Of a DNA stretch of 64,000 nucleotides, positions 21,056 through 33,746 are shown piece by piece. The stretch spans positions 1,344,154-1,408,153 of the forward strand of contig JAJVDF010000297.1 of NCBI GenBank assembly GCA_022410635.1, given 5' to 3'. A program made the translations under genes and the position numbers. How positions within the stretch are numbered: the first letter of the stretch is position 1; every line of letters starts with the position of its first letter. A model generated the notes under the pieces. The model worked only from the letters and a program-made list of their open reading frames with translations. It was not told the origin of the DNA and searched no databases. The stretch is from Tretioscincus oriximinensis (lineage: Eukaryota > Chordata > Lepidosauria > Squamata > Gymnophthalmidae).

Positions 21056-22611
21056 TAGCAATGAAAGAAGGCAAATACTGAATTCAGGAGCTGAAGCAAA
21101 AAACCTTTTCTTTGGAAAGATAAATAATCTCTTCTTTCCTCACCTGGCAGCTGTTCCCTAAATGAAGACAATAGTTGTGCTGTATTTGCTGGGTATTTAC
21201 AAGTCCAATAAACTGGGAGATAATGCTGTTGTTTCATTGCACCACAATTTTAAATCAACATTCTATAAAATGTCTTCAGATAATAGAGTTTCAGAAAAGA
21301 AGAAGAAGAAGAAGGTGTGAAGAGTACTTATGACCAAGTCAGGAAGAAAACGATAGTTGCCACACTTCAGTAGACAAGATAAACTCGTTTTTCCAGAACT
21401 ATTTCATGAGGAATAATGATTACTTTTATTTTTATTATTACTTTATTTATTTTTCAACAGCAAACTACTGGGCTGAAAAGCTATTGCCTGAACAGTATGA
21501 TTGCAAGAAATAAGGTGGCAGACTGCAGAAGGTATAACAGAATGAGCAACAGACTATGAGCGTGCTCTGCCAGCTGGCAGTTTCTTGGAGTGTGAAGGCA
21601 GATATTACACCAAATATGCAACCCGACACTCTGAAACCACACATGCCAGATCCATTACCCTCGGATCATTCTTTGCTACTGTAATGAACTATCTGATAGA
21701 AAGGAGGGGGCACATTGCCTTGTGATATTCGGACTTAAGAGGCCTGTAGACGAGAATCATTCTCTAGCTAGAGGAACCATGGAAGGTAATAATGAATAAA
21801 TCAACATAATTTTAATGCACCTTAATGTCTGTGACTCCTAAGACAATGCAGCAAGACAACCGCTTGACTTTTAATCCATTCTTGGTGAAAGAAGGCCAAA
21901 GAGAAACAGAAAACATAATACAGAGAGACAGAAATTCAAATCGAATACAAGACTTAATTTTCTCTAGCTACTGTGAAGATGTTGAGACATATTCTATGTG
22001 AACCATGTGGGAAATACATAGCAGTTGATATTCATGATGTGACAGGATGTGGAGTAAGTATTTATGTAACCCTCAAGGTGCTCATCAGCTTCTGAAAATA
22101 CGGCCAATATCAAGGAACAATAAGAATTATTTCTGAACAGCATTTGGGAGTTTATAAATATTGCATAATTTAGACTTGCATTAATTACTAATTTAAATTT
22201 GATTGGTAGGTTGCTTACTCACTGCCGTGTTCACACTTTTATTTTTAAATCCTTTTCAGTCCTGAAGAATGAGCTAAGCCTGTTTTGTTCTTCCTTGACA
22301 CAGGCTGCATCCAAATGACAGTCCTTTTCAGCACTATTCCTTAATATAATGCAATAAAAGATTTATGTAGTGGTTCTGCAACCCACTAGTTTGAAGTGCT
22401 TTGCCTTTAAACAGCAATTTTATGTATGCATGAACGTCTTTAGCAAAGTTGTCAGAAGCATATTACCCCTTGTGCCACACTGATGAATAGAAGGGCTGAT
22501 CTTGTAATAAATAATCCAAACTTTTATCAGTAAAGTAAATAGGAAAACTTTGCTTTTAGTCAAACACAAGAATACAACATAGCATCTATAACATTAAATG
22601 TGTTGCAACAT
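21056..22611. other. Unassigned sequence
   Basis: Contains a short (GAA)n run at 21297-21315 and a string at 22313 (GGCTGCATCCAAATG) resembling the ends of the MITE at 13276-13604. No gene seen. Confidence 0.45.
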
Positions 22612-22700
22612 GGTCACAATCTAGCAAGCACTTTAGAGATAAACAAAAAATAGGATAGGTGACATGAACTTTCGTAGACAGTCTGCTTCTTCAGATCTGG
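22612..22700 (-). repeat. Fragment of an amniote dispersed repeat
   Basis: ACTTTAGAGATAAACAAAAA then GAACTTTCGTAGACAGTCTG and CTTCTTCAGATCTG resemble a repeat often seen in reptile DNA. Strand and class are uncertain. Confidence 0.3.
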
Positions 22701-23544
22701 GGCTAAAAATTGTCATTTACACTTCCAAAGATCTAATATCAGATCATTAAACTGGTCTTCCTGTAGATTTGAGCTACAGATTTACTATAAATTTCTGTAA
22801 CAACTTAATTTCTACTCTCCTCAATTGATCCTCATCACCAAATCCTGCTTCACCAATCTCCTCATCACCTGATTTACTCTGGTTATTCAGGACTGTAGAT
22901 GAATTAAAAGTACATGTTAGAATAGCATAATTTGAGGATCACTGATTTAGTTTTGGATTTTCTATGGTTAAAGACCTGCCTTTAAAATCTGTCAATAAAT
23001 CTAAATTCTGCCATTTATGCCCATTATGTCTCAGGCTAGGAATTTGCTGCTCATATCTATCCATTTGTGGGCAACAGGATCCTATTCCAGGCTATAATAC
23101 AGAAGAATCCACAATAAATGATGAGCCAAAATCTACATGCCCCTATATTCAAGATGATTGCTAAGCTGGTATACTGAAAGATCTTGATACAAAAGTCGAT
23201 TAGTGAGCTAAACTGAGAACTTCCTGAGCTGGGTTGCTCCAGCCTACACAGATGGACTCTCATATTCTGATTTTGTATGCAGAATAGAGGATTTTAGTGG
23301 TATGCAGTCTTGGGCCACATGAACTATGTGGAAGATTTGATTTTTTACTGTGCCATCTCTTAGCCATGTTTAAATCAACTGCAAATAAAAATGCAGCTTT
23401 GGGAATCTAAGCAGGCCTTCTGAGTCATAACTTTGCCTTTTCTCTATCTCCCTGGAGTTCCAGCTTACACACCACAACTGGCTGCAGCCCTTCCACCACA
23501 GACAGTGGTGGCATTGTAACGAAGGCATCATTTTACAGGTTTTT
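22701..23544. other. Unassigned sequence
   Basis: Frames of 66 and 68 codons on opposite strands overlap (22964-23263). Nothing recognised. Confidence 0.4.
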
Positions 23545-25803
23545 TTTTTCTGCTAGCTTTAGGGGTTTTTTTTAATTTATTTTGTATTTTGTATTTTTCT
23601 TTAATTTACAAATATTCACACAAAATCATATAACATTGCCAACAACTTTGTGGTTTCCCCCCCTCCACCTCCCATCCCGTAGAACGATATAGTCCAAAAT
23701 TATAGATTTCAAGTAGAGTTGTGCGGAATTATTACGAAATCCAGCGTTGTTCGAAGAAAGTCTTTATGGTTTCTTTGAGAAGAATATGAGCATTAGTGGT
23801 TGAACCATAGGCAATGAGCCTTTGCCATTTTGTGGTACAGTGCGGCTTTAGAATAATCACAATAGAGTGAAGTCTTTTGCTTTGTAGGACATCAAAAGTC
23901 ATAAATTCAATAAGATAGTGCCACCAATCGTCCATAGACCAATTTTGATGGGATTTCCATCCTTTAACCATCACCATGTGACCCGCTAAGATGCCGCTGT
24001 CTATACAAAATGTATTCTCTTTACTAATATTCATAAGGTTCAGTATTCCGAATAGCCATATTACAAGAGTCAGGGATAAGTATATCTGTGATTAGTTTTA
24101 GCTCATCTCTAATTTTTCCCCAGAAACTTATGACCAAAGGGCAGTGCGCCCACATGTGCATATATGTCCCCCTGCTACCACACCCATGCCAACATAGTGC
24201 TGATATCCTGGTTATGTGAGACAGTTGAACAGGGATGCGATACCATTTGGAGATTTTCTTCAATTCCGTCTCCCTAAGTCTGGTATCTCTAAATTCGAGA
24301 AATGTTTTTACCCATTGAGGCCAAATTGGTTTCAATTGGGGAAATTCCGTCCCCCAAAGTTTGGAAAAGATTGTGGAATTGTTATATTTATGGGTCATGA
24401 TGATGCTATATATTATTTTAACTAATTTTCTCTCCCCCCTTAACAGTTTTTGAGTCACTATTTCTAAATTAGATCTTCTTATCATAATGTTTTTCAGTTC
24501 TCGGGAGCTTAACTGTTGTTGTATTGCCCGTTCCTGGAGCCAGTAAATCTGTCCCCTATTTTGAGTCAGATTTCTTAAAAGTCTCATATCCACTGAATTA
24601 CCCTCATGGTCAATTAAATCCCTTAAGGACCTATAATTATTAGATTTTAATATTTCTAAATAATGATTTACTTGTTGGTCCCCTGTGATATTTAGAGTTG
24701 TAATGGAGGCTACGTGTCTCCAATCACTGGCGCGTAATTTCCAATTTCATTTCCACCTTCTATAGGTGGCGTGTAACGGAATTAACCAAGATTTCAGTGT
24801 TTTTCTCTCAATAGAGGGGTGTAAAACTGTTTTATTTAACATTCTGTTCGCTCCTAATTCTATCCTTATTGATTTTATGTTTCTCTCATATTCTAGTTGT
24901 AATAATGTATTGATATGAAATGCATCGAGGTATGATCTCAAGGAGGGAAGCCCCCAGCCTAATTGATCTCTTTTAGAGTAGTCTATTTGAGATTCTGTTT
25001 TTTTTCTCATTTAGCAACCAAAATTTAATGTGGTTCTTCCACAGCTTAAGTTGGGCTTCTGGGATTTCCATGGGGAGAGCTTGAAATAAAAAGAGAAATT
25101 TTGGTAAAATTAACATGTTTACCGCTCTTATTTTGGTGGTGTTTGTCCATTTTTTGTTCTTCCAGATCTTAAGTAGTTTTTTAACTTTTTTCCATACTGG
25201 ATTATAATTAAGACGAATCATTTTATCCATGTTATTTGAAATCCAGATCCCTAAATACTTAAATTTCTTTAACGGATTCCTAATCGCGATTGGAGATGTA
25301 TATCCGTGAGATCATTTCTCGAGACATTTATGGCTAGTAGTTCTGATTTCAAAATATTGATTTTTCATTCCAGATAGTCTTTCGAAACTATCTGTATGCA
25401 TTTTAATACGTGGAATACTGTTTTTTGGATCTGTCGTAATGATCAAAGCATCATCGGCGTAAAGTTGTATTTTGACTACCTCTCTTGCTATATGATACCC
25501 ATTTATATTAGGATCATCTCTTATTGAGTCCGCCAAGATTTCTATCGCCATAGCGAAAATTAAAGGTGATAATGGACATCCCTGTTTCACTCCATTTTTT
25601 ATGTCAACAAATTGTGAGACACCTGAATTAACTCTTACTCTGGTCCTATTGTGTGCATAGAGGTTTGCCACAGTTTTAATAAAGTTCTCTCCCATGTTAT
25701 ATTTGGTGCACAAATTTTCAATTAACAAATTTTTTATTAACATGTTTATAAGATCTTTAACAGTTTTGTCTAATATGCTGACCACTTGTTTTTCTAGACT
25801 TTA
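23545..25803 (-). mobile_element. L1-type LINE, 5'-truncated
   Basis: The 3' half of an L1-like element. On the minus strand it runs from the reverse-transcriptase palm (25.8 kb) through the C-terminal domain (24.2 kb) and a 3' UTR to an A-rich end (T-runs at 23541-23577 on +). A G-rich tract, CCCCCCCTCCACCTCCCATC on +, lies in the 3' UTR near 23660, a common L1 trait. The 5' end stops near 25803 without other L1 sequence beyond it. Confidence 0.88.
23732..25795 (-). pseudogene. L1 ORF2 reverse transcriptase and C-terminal domain, broken
   Basis: Five frame segments follow one another on the minus strand (25785-25312, 25230-24973, 25010-24747, 24593-24024, 24034-23732). The first has GVKQGCPLSPLIFAMAIE and YADD (25461-25450), the L1-type palm. 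The second has RAVNMLILPKFLFLFQALP, the usual L1 thumb motif. The fourth has a C-X3-C-X7-H-X4-C knuckle (residues 134-151, 24194-24141), the C-terminal cysteine motif of L1 ORF2. Endonuclease and ORF1 are absent. Frameshifts and stops between segments make it inactive. Confidence 0.88.
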
Positions 25804-26029
25804 AATAGTAGGGGAATGCACGTTGCTTTTGATTTACAGTACTATTTGTTTTTTATTTAATTTATAAGCTGTGTAGAATCTTTTCAGTACAAACGCCTAT
25901 AAATAAACTAACTACAAGGATAAATGTCAATATACAAAATTTCAATATTATAAAAATAAAGTATGTTCCATAAATTATCAGTTAATCACCACTTCTAATT
26001 CAACAGATCCTTCCTCCCCTCCCCTCCCT
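25804..26029. other. Unassigned AT-rich sequence
   Basis: Flank of the L1; nothing recognised. Confidence 0.4.
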
Positions 26030-26076
26030 TCCTTTGGGTATAGGGCAGGATATAAGTACAAATAATATTTTTTTTT
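26030..26076 (+). mobile_element. L2 or SINE 3'-tail remnant
   Basis: TTTGGGTATAGGGCAGGATA then TAAGTACAAATAAT: the shared tail of L2 and the tRNA SINE, too short to tell which. Confidence 0.45.
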
Positions 26077-27095
26077 AAAGTATCGTGAGCTCCTGGAATT
26101 AGCAATTGAAACAGTGTTGCTATGGTATTACCAGGCTACCCAATTAATCAATTTAATGTTAGGAATGTATGTACTTGGTAGGCCATGGTTAGAGGCAATG
26201 TCATCTTTCTATTAAGATCCATCACTATAGGAGGCAGCTCAAAATATATTAAAAAAAATAACATATAAAATTATGCTGTTATCTAATATCATCACAAAGG
26301 AAGGCAAACATACCTTAAATCAATTCTAGAAAAATATACAGCAGTGATGCATGGTGTCACTCCAAAGAAGAAACTCTCTTTTAGGCTCCTCTGAGTAACA
26401 TAATATGTTTGACACTTCCATTAAAAATATTCTTTGCAAACCTTTTTAATTAATAGTGGTTTATTTTTGTGCAGATCTAAGGGTCTGGCTTGACGAAACT
26501 AATCAGAGAGTAGCATCTATATCTTTAGGAAATTGTGCTTTTAGAGTGAAGGATGGGAGACAATAAAGAACTATTGGGGAAAACAACATAGACTTTTGTG
26601 CTTTCAGAATTTTCCAGTAATTCAAGAAGAAAGTAGAGGACAAACTAGTCAGTGTTTCAGAAATATATCAACATGAGTTTCTCTAAATACTCTTGATGAC
26701 ATCAGCCGCCAGAAATACTAGAACAGCAACCCAACAAAAGCGCAGCCATAAACAAAAAGGAAATGGGAATACCACATCCAGTTTTACCACTATGTTAATG
26801 ACCACATTGTTAAAATTTGGAACTGCAATTTAGACAAGCATACTTGAACAGCCCCTGCAGGGTCAGGCATGGAGAGTCATAGCAAACAAACATGCTACTT
26901 CTTGCAGGGAATGCTTTTGCACTAGACCAAAATTTCCCCCCAAATGAATTATTTTGGGGTTGAGTGTAAAGAAGACTCTCCTGTAAAGCAAAATTACGCA
27001 GCTGTCCCATTTCAGATTTTGATGAAATTTGCTACAGTGGTTCCTTGTGACAGAAAACTGCTGTGCAAGATTTAAGATCATAAGACTAAAAAAAT
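26077..27095. other. Unassigned sequence
   Basis: Overlapping minus frames of 66 and 72 codons at 26810-27081 are unrecognised. Confidence 0.45.
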
Positions 27096-27260
27096 GAACA
27101 TAAAGAATGTAAGAGCAGTCCTACTGAATTAGGCCTGAGCCCATCTAGTCCAGCCTTCTGTCTCACACAGTGGCCCACCAACTGCACCTGGGCAGTCTGG
27201 AACAGAAGAAGGCAAAATCTTCAACCGTTCTCAACACCTTGCAAAAGGCATTTCAGGAAA
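27096..27260 (-). mobile_element. CR1 LINE 3' UTR fragment
   Basis: On +: GAACATAAAGAATGTAAGAG, CCCATCTAGTCCAGCCTTCT, CACACAGTGGCCCACCAACT. Reverse complement of the CR1 terminus. Confidence 0.85.
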
Positions 27261-27321
27261 TGGAAGATCTAGGAGCCCTCAAATAAAGGGGTCCAAAATG
27301 TTGTGCAAGCCATATTACCAT

Positions 27322-27846
27322 TGTGAAGTCTTGGTTTGTCCTAGTTCTTTAGTGTAGTCTATTTTCTGTATTAGCTTTGGGGAGGAGTTCAGAATCCCTC
27401 TTTGGAGTTAGTTACAGTTGGTTTGCCCCAACCTTCTTTATAAAAGACTCCCTCTGTTGAGTTAGTTTCTCTTTCATATATGAGACCTAGAGGCAAGGCT
27501 TTGCATTTTATCTGGTGTTCAAGGCCTTTGCAGCTCAATCAGGCAACCTTAGCAGCAACTAACTAAGCAACTAACTAAGTAACCAACTAGTCCAAGAGAC
27601 ATTTTGGAGCTACTGACCAGCCTTTAGCTCCTTTGGAAAGGAGTCCAGAATTCTTCAGACCTAATCATCCCAGAAAGAGGACTGCAATCAAGAGAGCATC
27701 TTTTGCAAAGTACTCTCTTATTTTATTTCTATAAGCCCCTGGTGTTGAGTAACCCTTCATTTATATTCTTTAAGTAAAACTATTTATTTTACTTTATTCC
27801 TTGTCTGGAGTGTTTTGTTTGGAGATTCTAGTCTCAAAGGATTAAC
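27322..27846 (+). mobile_element. LTR-like block
   Basis: Starts TGTGAAGTC and ends GGATTAACA (TG..CA). A TATAAAAG box lies at 27439-27446, preceded by CTTCTT exactly as in the LTR-like copy at 60411-60423. A T-rich stretch with TTTATTTTAC follows near 27782. No target duplication or primer-binding site could be confirmed and no internal retroviral sequence follows. If real it would be a solo LTR. Confidence 0.35.
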
Positions 27847-28154
27847 AGATAGCCCCTGGGCATAGACCAGACACCAGAGCCTCTCAACCCAGGTGTGCCA
27901 TCACAACCATGTTGGTCACTTTCAAAAGCTGTAAAAAAATAGATTTGGTAGTAGTATAGGGGTGATGCCCTGATGTCAAGGCTTAACAAACTGGCAAAAC
28001 TTTTGCTTTTTATATGGTTGAGGCTCAAACTTGGCTGACAGGGCTGAGCTCCTCAGGAGTATTTTGAGTGCATCAACAAAAGATCAACCTGAAAAATCAA
28101 GTAGTTCCAAAATTATAGCAGACCACACATCCCTTGTCAGCCAAGAGTTTCCTG
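27847..28154. other. Unassigned sequence
   Basis: Nothing recognised. Confidence 0.4.
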
Positions 28155-28263
28155 CACTTTTATTACTGATGTTTTGCAAAGCATGCTGAAAACTCCATTT
28201 CCATGCTTGGTGGAAGAATCAAGATGTTGATACATCCTGGTAAGAACCAGGTAGGAACATGTT
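28155..28263 (+). repeat. Dispersed repeat B, copy 2
   Basis: Same order of blocks as 15480-15590: CACTTTTATTACTGATG, then TACATCCTGGTAAGAACCAG and GTAGGAACATGT. Family unknown. Confidence 0.55.
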
Positions 28264-28939
28264 GCAAGGAAGGGCATCAGTTACCTTGAATTAAATCAGT
28301 CTGTTATGGTAACATACAGAATAATCTTGGGATAGTCATTGCAGTCCCTGGGCATTAGAGTTTTTCAAAAGAAATACAGAATATAAATGGCATATGTGAA
28401 TAAATAAATCTAAAGTGGATGTTCACCTCAAAAGGACAGCAGAAGGTGAAAAAATGAATAGTTTTCTTTCTCTCATGTCCTTGCATAACACATATCATAA
28501 AAATGGGGAAGTTGTGTTCAGAATCTTTAAATATTCCTATCTGCTTACAGTCAATTTTGTATATAGTAAACTGTATTAAAGGATAAAGTTGTTTAAGGAA
28601 CATCTCTGAGGCTCAATTATGAACAAACAGAATCAACTGTGAAAGCAGTGGAACTTTAAAAATCACTTGCCATGTTTTAGAATGACTAAAAAAAGCAGCT
28701 CAGGCACATTGAGATAGTATTTACATTATAATTCACCCTGTGAGTTCATGCAAGTTCATCAGTCCACTCACTAAAACCACTCACTGTGGTTTCAGAGTGT
28801 CCAATCACTACTGTTTGTCTGACTACATAACAGACTTCTCTAAAATCCAAAAGATAGCCTTCGTGGGGCCTTTCCTTGTGAGGAAATGGCAGATGCTGCA
28901 GGACTTCGAGGCTAGATATAACTCGCAGAGAATGACTTA
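28264..28939. other. Unassigned sequence
   Basis: An 82-codon minus frame (28355-28603) is unrecognised. Confidence 0.4.
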
Positions 28940-29812
28940 TAAGAACATAAGAAGAGCCATACTGGATCAGGCCAAAGCCCATCTAATCCAGCATTCTGTG
29001 TCACAAATGGCAAATGGCATTTCAGGAGCACTACCTGTTGCTTCATCCCAGAGGCAGCATCCAGATATCCATTCTAGTACCCATTTAAACTCTTGGTGTC
29101 CATAAACCTGTCTAGTCCTGTCTTGAAGCTATCCAAGCTGTTAGCTACCACCACCTCTTCAGGAAGTAAATTCCACAGGCCGATGACCCTCTGGGTGAAA
29201 AAATACTTTCCTTTGTCTGTTCTCACTTTTCTACCTATCAGTTTCAAGGAATGCCCTCTGGTCCTAGTGTTGTGTGATAGAGAAAACATTTTTCTCTATT
29301 CACCCTATCCATCCCATGCATTATTTTGTACACTTCAGTCAGATCACCTCTCAAATGTTGCTTTTCAAGGCTGAAGAGGCCCAGATGTTTCATAAGCCAG
29401 GTGCTCCAGATTCTTGATCATTTTTGTTGACCTTTTCTGCACCTTCTCTAGTTCCACAATATCCCTCTTGAGATGTGGTGACCAGAATTGAACACAGTAT
29501 TCCAAATGTGGCCTCACCACAGATAAAGAGGCAAAACAACATTTGCTGACTTGTTTATGATTCCTTTCCTAATTATCCCTAATATGGAATTTGCCTTTTT
29601 TGCTGCTGCTGCACACTGGGTTGACATCTTCATTGAATTTTCCACCAGCACCCCAAGATCCTTTTCTTGCTCTGTCACAGAAAGCTTGGTTCCCATCAGT
29701 TGGTAGGCGTAATTGTGGTTCTTTGCCCCAATGTGCATGACTTTGCACTTGCTTAAATTGAAGTGCATTTGCCACTTTGATGCCCACTCAAAGTGGCAAG
29801 TGCACTTCAATT
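28940..29812 (-). mobile_element. CR1 LINE, 5'-truncated, ending in a fold-back
   Basis: The 3' terminus is at 28941 (AAGAACATAAGAAGAGCC on +). Going up the element, minus-strand peptides include the region FSLSHNTRTRGHSLKLIG, the ERRRLRG-equivalent, AAAAKKANSILG and EWASKWQMHFNLSKCKV (29514-29810). Beyond the last CR1 base the sequence turns back on itself: 29756-29780 is repeated in inverse orientation at 29788-29812 with 24 of 25 matches. ORF2 has frameshifts. Confidence 0.9.
29756..29812. repeat. Inverted repeat at the CR1 5' junction
   Basis: Arms 29756-29780 and 29788-29812, 24 of 25 bases complementary, loop TGCCCAC. The inner arm is CR1 ORF2; the outer arm is a backward copy of it. 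Non-CR1 sequence starts right after. Confidence 0.9.
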
Positions 29813-32621
29813 ACCATAGACTTCAATGAGCTCACTCTTGCTTTTCTTACAGTTCATTGGCTGTTACTGTCTTATTGATGGTACTTTGGTCACTTTAAAG
29901 TATCTTCGATGTTGCTTGAACAGTAAAATACATTCCTTTAGACTCCTTTCACTGACTCCTTCATCTTAAAACTTTGAAGAACTGAAATTCTCCCTGGAGC
30001 ATTTAACATATAATGTCAGATTTGAATGGAAATGGGGAAAGAAATTCTTCATGACAATCTGGATCTGTAGCAAAACAGGTTTTTCTGGCTATTCTTGGGA
30101 CAAATAGATGAGGAATGAGTCTTCAAGGGCTCCTCAAGTCTTTAAAATAAATAAATCCATAGTAGGAGCTACAGATATCATGACTGTCAATTTTACCTTT
30201 TGATGTATGCATGGTTCTGTTTGACATAACTGCTGAAACTTATTTTGACTTCACTTGTGTCATTCCAGACGTATGAGAAAATGCTTTGTTAGTTTCACAT
30301 ATTTTTGTGCGACCTCATTCAAATTGCATGTTGATTGGTCTGGAAGAGGAAAGCTTTGCTCAACAACCACCTGTTGATAACAGCTACCTTTGCAACAATC
30401 TGCCAACTCAAATTTCCTGTTACTCATTATCTGATCAAGGTTGTTCACCTCTTTCTTCTCTCTGTCTCTCACGCCCTTTCAGTACTCCTCGATTTACCCT
30501 TTTTGTGTGTAGAAAAGAGAGGGAGGGAAACACCAAAGCATTCCACCTCCTCTCAATTTCCTGCTGCATCCAGAAATCAGTCTGCCAGATTATAAGAGGG
30601 AAGGGGGGATTTTTTGAAGAAATGAGTGAAAACAAAGCCAATGGGCCTATGCTTAGTAAGGAAATAAAGAGAGAGCGAGTCATCTCAGAATTTAGTCCCT
30701 CTTGACATACAAAGTCATGAAGAAATGCTGGCCTAAGGGAGTCAAAATCAGAAGCTCAGAGCACCAGATACCAGACCGAAAGAAGCCCCTATGACTACCC
30801 AAAGTTTCTATGAGCAAGATTTGAGACAGTCCCAAAAATGTGGTCCTGTTTTCAGCTCTTTTAAAGTAGAACTGAATGTATCCTTTAAGAACCATTTGGT
30901 TTGCATCAGATAAACACAAACTGATAGCTCTGTGTACTGCCCTTCAGAACCAGATTTTATCTTTTGACAGCAAATCTATTCAACTTCCTGTCACTCTGTC
31001 AGTATGGAGAACTTTTGACCTGGCCAAGGGACTGGCATTTAGATGTCACCAGGTTATTGACGGTCATCCTATAATATTCTCCTGTCCTACAAATTCTTGA
31101 TGAAATATGCACACATCCAAAAAATTCCAATCTCTTCCTGTTGTTGTTGCTGTTAATAATACATATTAATATTATTAATATTAATTATTTATTTTATGGG
31201 GGGTATTTCTGCCGCCCTTTGCAGCCTTGCCAGCAAATTTGGAGACCAAAACCTTTCATGCCCAGATTCTACCCATAGCCTCTGAGATCAGATATTGCAT
31301 GAGAATCTTGTACATGAACGACTAACCTTCCCCACAAGAAAATGAGAAAAAGTGTCTCAGACATGAACATTTCTCCCTTTCCTCTGCCCCATCCAACCCC
31401 CAATAACATTTTTGGGAATGCAATCTTAGAAATGTGTGGGACTGGAAGTCATGTGGCCAAAAAAGGCGGGGCCTGGGCACGGCCAGAAACAAAATGTGTA
31501 GGTTAGAGCAAGAGACTTTCTCCCTGTATGAGGATTGGTACCAGTTTCTGGTTTGAATCTTAAACCTTCATTGGATGGGATAAGCCATGTCATCTAGTAA
31601 TGTATTCATTTCTTGCAACATGCCAATGGTAACTCTGCTCACCCTGTGTCAGGTTACCTGAAGCAAATCAGAATGGCATCAGAAAGTCCTGATAGAACCT
31701 AATTTCCTCACTCTTAGTTTCTTGGCCATGTTTTCCCCAAAAGTATTCTTCACCATTTTCCTGCTGAAATTGCATTGATGCCTCTCAGCCTTTTCTTTAA
31801 GCAATATGATATACCCCATGCCAATTCTCTGAACTAACTTGGACTAATTTCTGATAATCACTGCACAAAAATTCTCCCCATGGAGAATTCTCTGTGCCAA
31901 ATCTCAATGAACCAGAATTCCATTCAGGTGTTTGTGGAATTAACTTCCCTTCAAACAGCCATATGTGCATCTAAAGCTGCACAACCCTTGAATTTCTGGC
32001 AAGTTGCACAATCTTCCCCAGAAATAGCCAATAGTCACATAGTAATTTGAAAACTAAACAATTTTAAAGCACTTTTTCTCATGCACAACTGCATGACATT
32101 GCCTCTTTTAATTGCATTTAGAAAACAATATTGATTTATAGCAAAGAAGTTCTTAAAAGCTGTACTGGAAGGTAATTAAGCACATGCACCTACTTCAAAT
32201 GAGCAAATTCCCTCTGAGTTTTACACACTGACACTAATTTTAAAGGAAATGCAAGCAATAACACAAAAACCTGTCTGGGAAAGCGGCTCCTATGTAATTC
32301 CAGTACTAAAGGAATTAGCAGACGTGATATTAACAGCAGCTTCACTCCAGCATCCTAAAAGCTATGCCAGGTCCCTCCACTCCTTCCTCAGAAAATAAGC
32401 TTTTAAGAAGATCTGGCATTTCCTCACTTTCTTAACGGCATTGGCACAATGCTGCCTCTGTTTGGCACTGTCTCTGCTGACTCAGCATATCAGACTTCCA
32501 GGAACTTGCTGTGAAGAAGAGAAAAGTAAAAGAAGCAATAAGTTTCTGGATCCAAGAGTGAGTTAAGGGAAATAGCCTGTGTTCACCATGATGGATAAAC
32601 TCTGGCATGGTGAGGCCCGGT
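29813..32621. other. Unassigned sequence, largest uninterrupted stretch of the middle window
   Basis: Contains a + frame of 139 codons (30286-30705), the longest outside clear mobile elements, with no domain I know and with overlapping frames on both strands. From 31101 to 32730 there is no open frame of 60 codons. An AT-rich patch (ATATTAATATTATTAATATT, 31160) followed by a possible L2-tail trace is at 31142-31250. Confidence 0.45.
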
Positions 32622-32892
32622 GAGGCATGATGGAGCAGAGATTAAGAACAGGCCTTTCCACAGAGAGGCCCATGTGTCTGCCATGAGAGGGGTGGACCAG
32701 GTGCCCTCTACTGGCCTTAGCTTCAGCCAATCAAGGTGTTTCAAAGTAAGCAATCACAAGGAGATGAATAGGTGATGTGATGTAGAAGACAGAATGTATG
32801 CCTTCAAGTGAAAAATAGCTTCTAAGGTGCTTTGAGTCCCTTTGGGTGAAAAAAGCTGGGTATGAAAACCCAGTTTCTGTTCTTCTTCTTTT
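32622..32892 (+). mobile_element. tRNA-headed SINE, diverged variant
   Basis: Head GAGGCATGATGGAGCAGAG and body CCCTCTACTGGCCTTAGCTT parallel the copy at 1022 nearly word for word, tail GGTGCTTTGAGTCCCTTTGG, ending in TTCTTCTTCTT. Confidence 0.8.
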
Positions 32893-33544
32893 AAAGAGCC
32901 AGAGTTTTCTGCAGGACACCTGGAATCTCCCTAAGCAAAATGTTTTCAACAGAATGCTTTTCAGCTCAATGTTTTCCAGCATAGTTTGTCGATGCTGAAA
33001 ATTAGGAATGAAGCTTCCAGGTCTTTGGCATCTTGGCATGGCTACCCAAGCAATCAGCATGACCTCATCCGAATGATTATAAAAGAACTAGCAAGGAAAG
33101 GCATAATATTAGATCTTCCTAATGCTACCACTGCTAGATCCTCACAATTAGATGAAGCAAATCCCCCATAATGGTACTGAAAAAAACCCTTCACCTGGAA
33201 GCATGCTTAGTGATTCCAAAAGCACCTTCTCAGAATTTTCCCACACAACTGCAGTATATCCTCAATTGCACAATATAAGCAGCTGACCTACAAAATTGTT
33301 CGTTTGGGTTCTTTTTTCCTTTCCTTCACTCTTTTAAGTTCATATGTATAGCTAATTCTTAGATGCAGGAAATATACATACTGCCCATTTCTTGTGCCCA
33401 GCCATGTGGAGTAAGGTCATTAGTCCACGTTAAACTCTGGAAAGACATTGAATTAAAGAACTCCAAACATAATTGACCTCAGTTGAGAAGTGTTAAGCGT
33501 ACCCCAGATGACACACAGCAGAAAAAGAAATAGTTACCTACTAA
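32893..33544. other. Unassigned sequence
   Basis: Nothing recognised. Confidence 0.4.
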
Positions 33545-33546
33545 TA

Positions 33547-33744
33547 GGCTGAACAGATGACCCCTTTGGGGGGTGTGTGTGTTGAAAACCCAGTTTTGGG
33601 GTGCCTCCTACTTTTTTTCTGAGGAAATTTCTTTCAAAAAAAAGAATTTGTTTTGTCTTTTTATTTTTTTTTCCTCAGAAAAAAATGGGAGGCACCCCAA
33701 AAATGGGTTTTCAACCCCCCCAAAAAGGGGTCATCTGGTAAGCC
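33547..33744. mobile_element. Hairpin MITE family A, copy 1
   Basis: The left end GGCTGAACAGATGACCCC and the inverted right end GGCTTACCAGATGACCCC are flanked by TA on both sides. Arms contain TTTTGGGGTGCCTCC and its complement GGAGGCACCCCAAAA, then CTGAGGAAA and TTTCCTCAG around an A/T-rich centre. About 198 bases, no coding frame. Copies 2 and 3 are at 52817 and 54935. Confidence 0.85.
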
Positions 33745-33746
33745 TA

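Noticed and set aside
27322..27846. Full endogenous retrovirus
   Set aside because: Only an LTR-like block is visible; no gag, protease, polymerase or envelope sequence is found nearby on either strand.
30286..30705. 139-codon open frame on +
   Set aside because: No recognisable domain, overlapped by frames on the same and opposite strand, and no neighbouring exon-like signals. Kept only as a chance frame.
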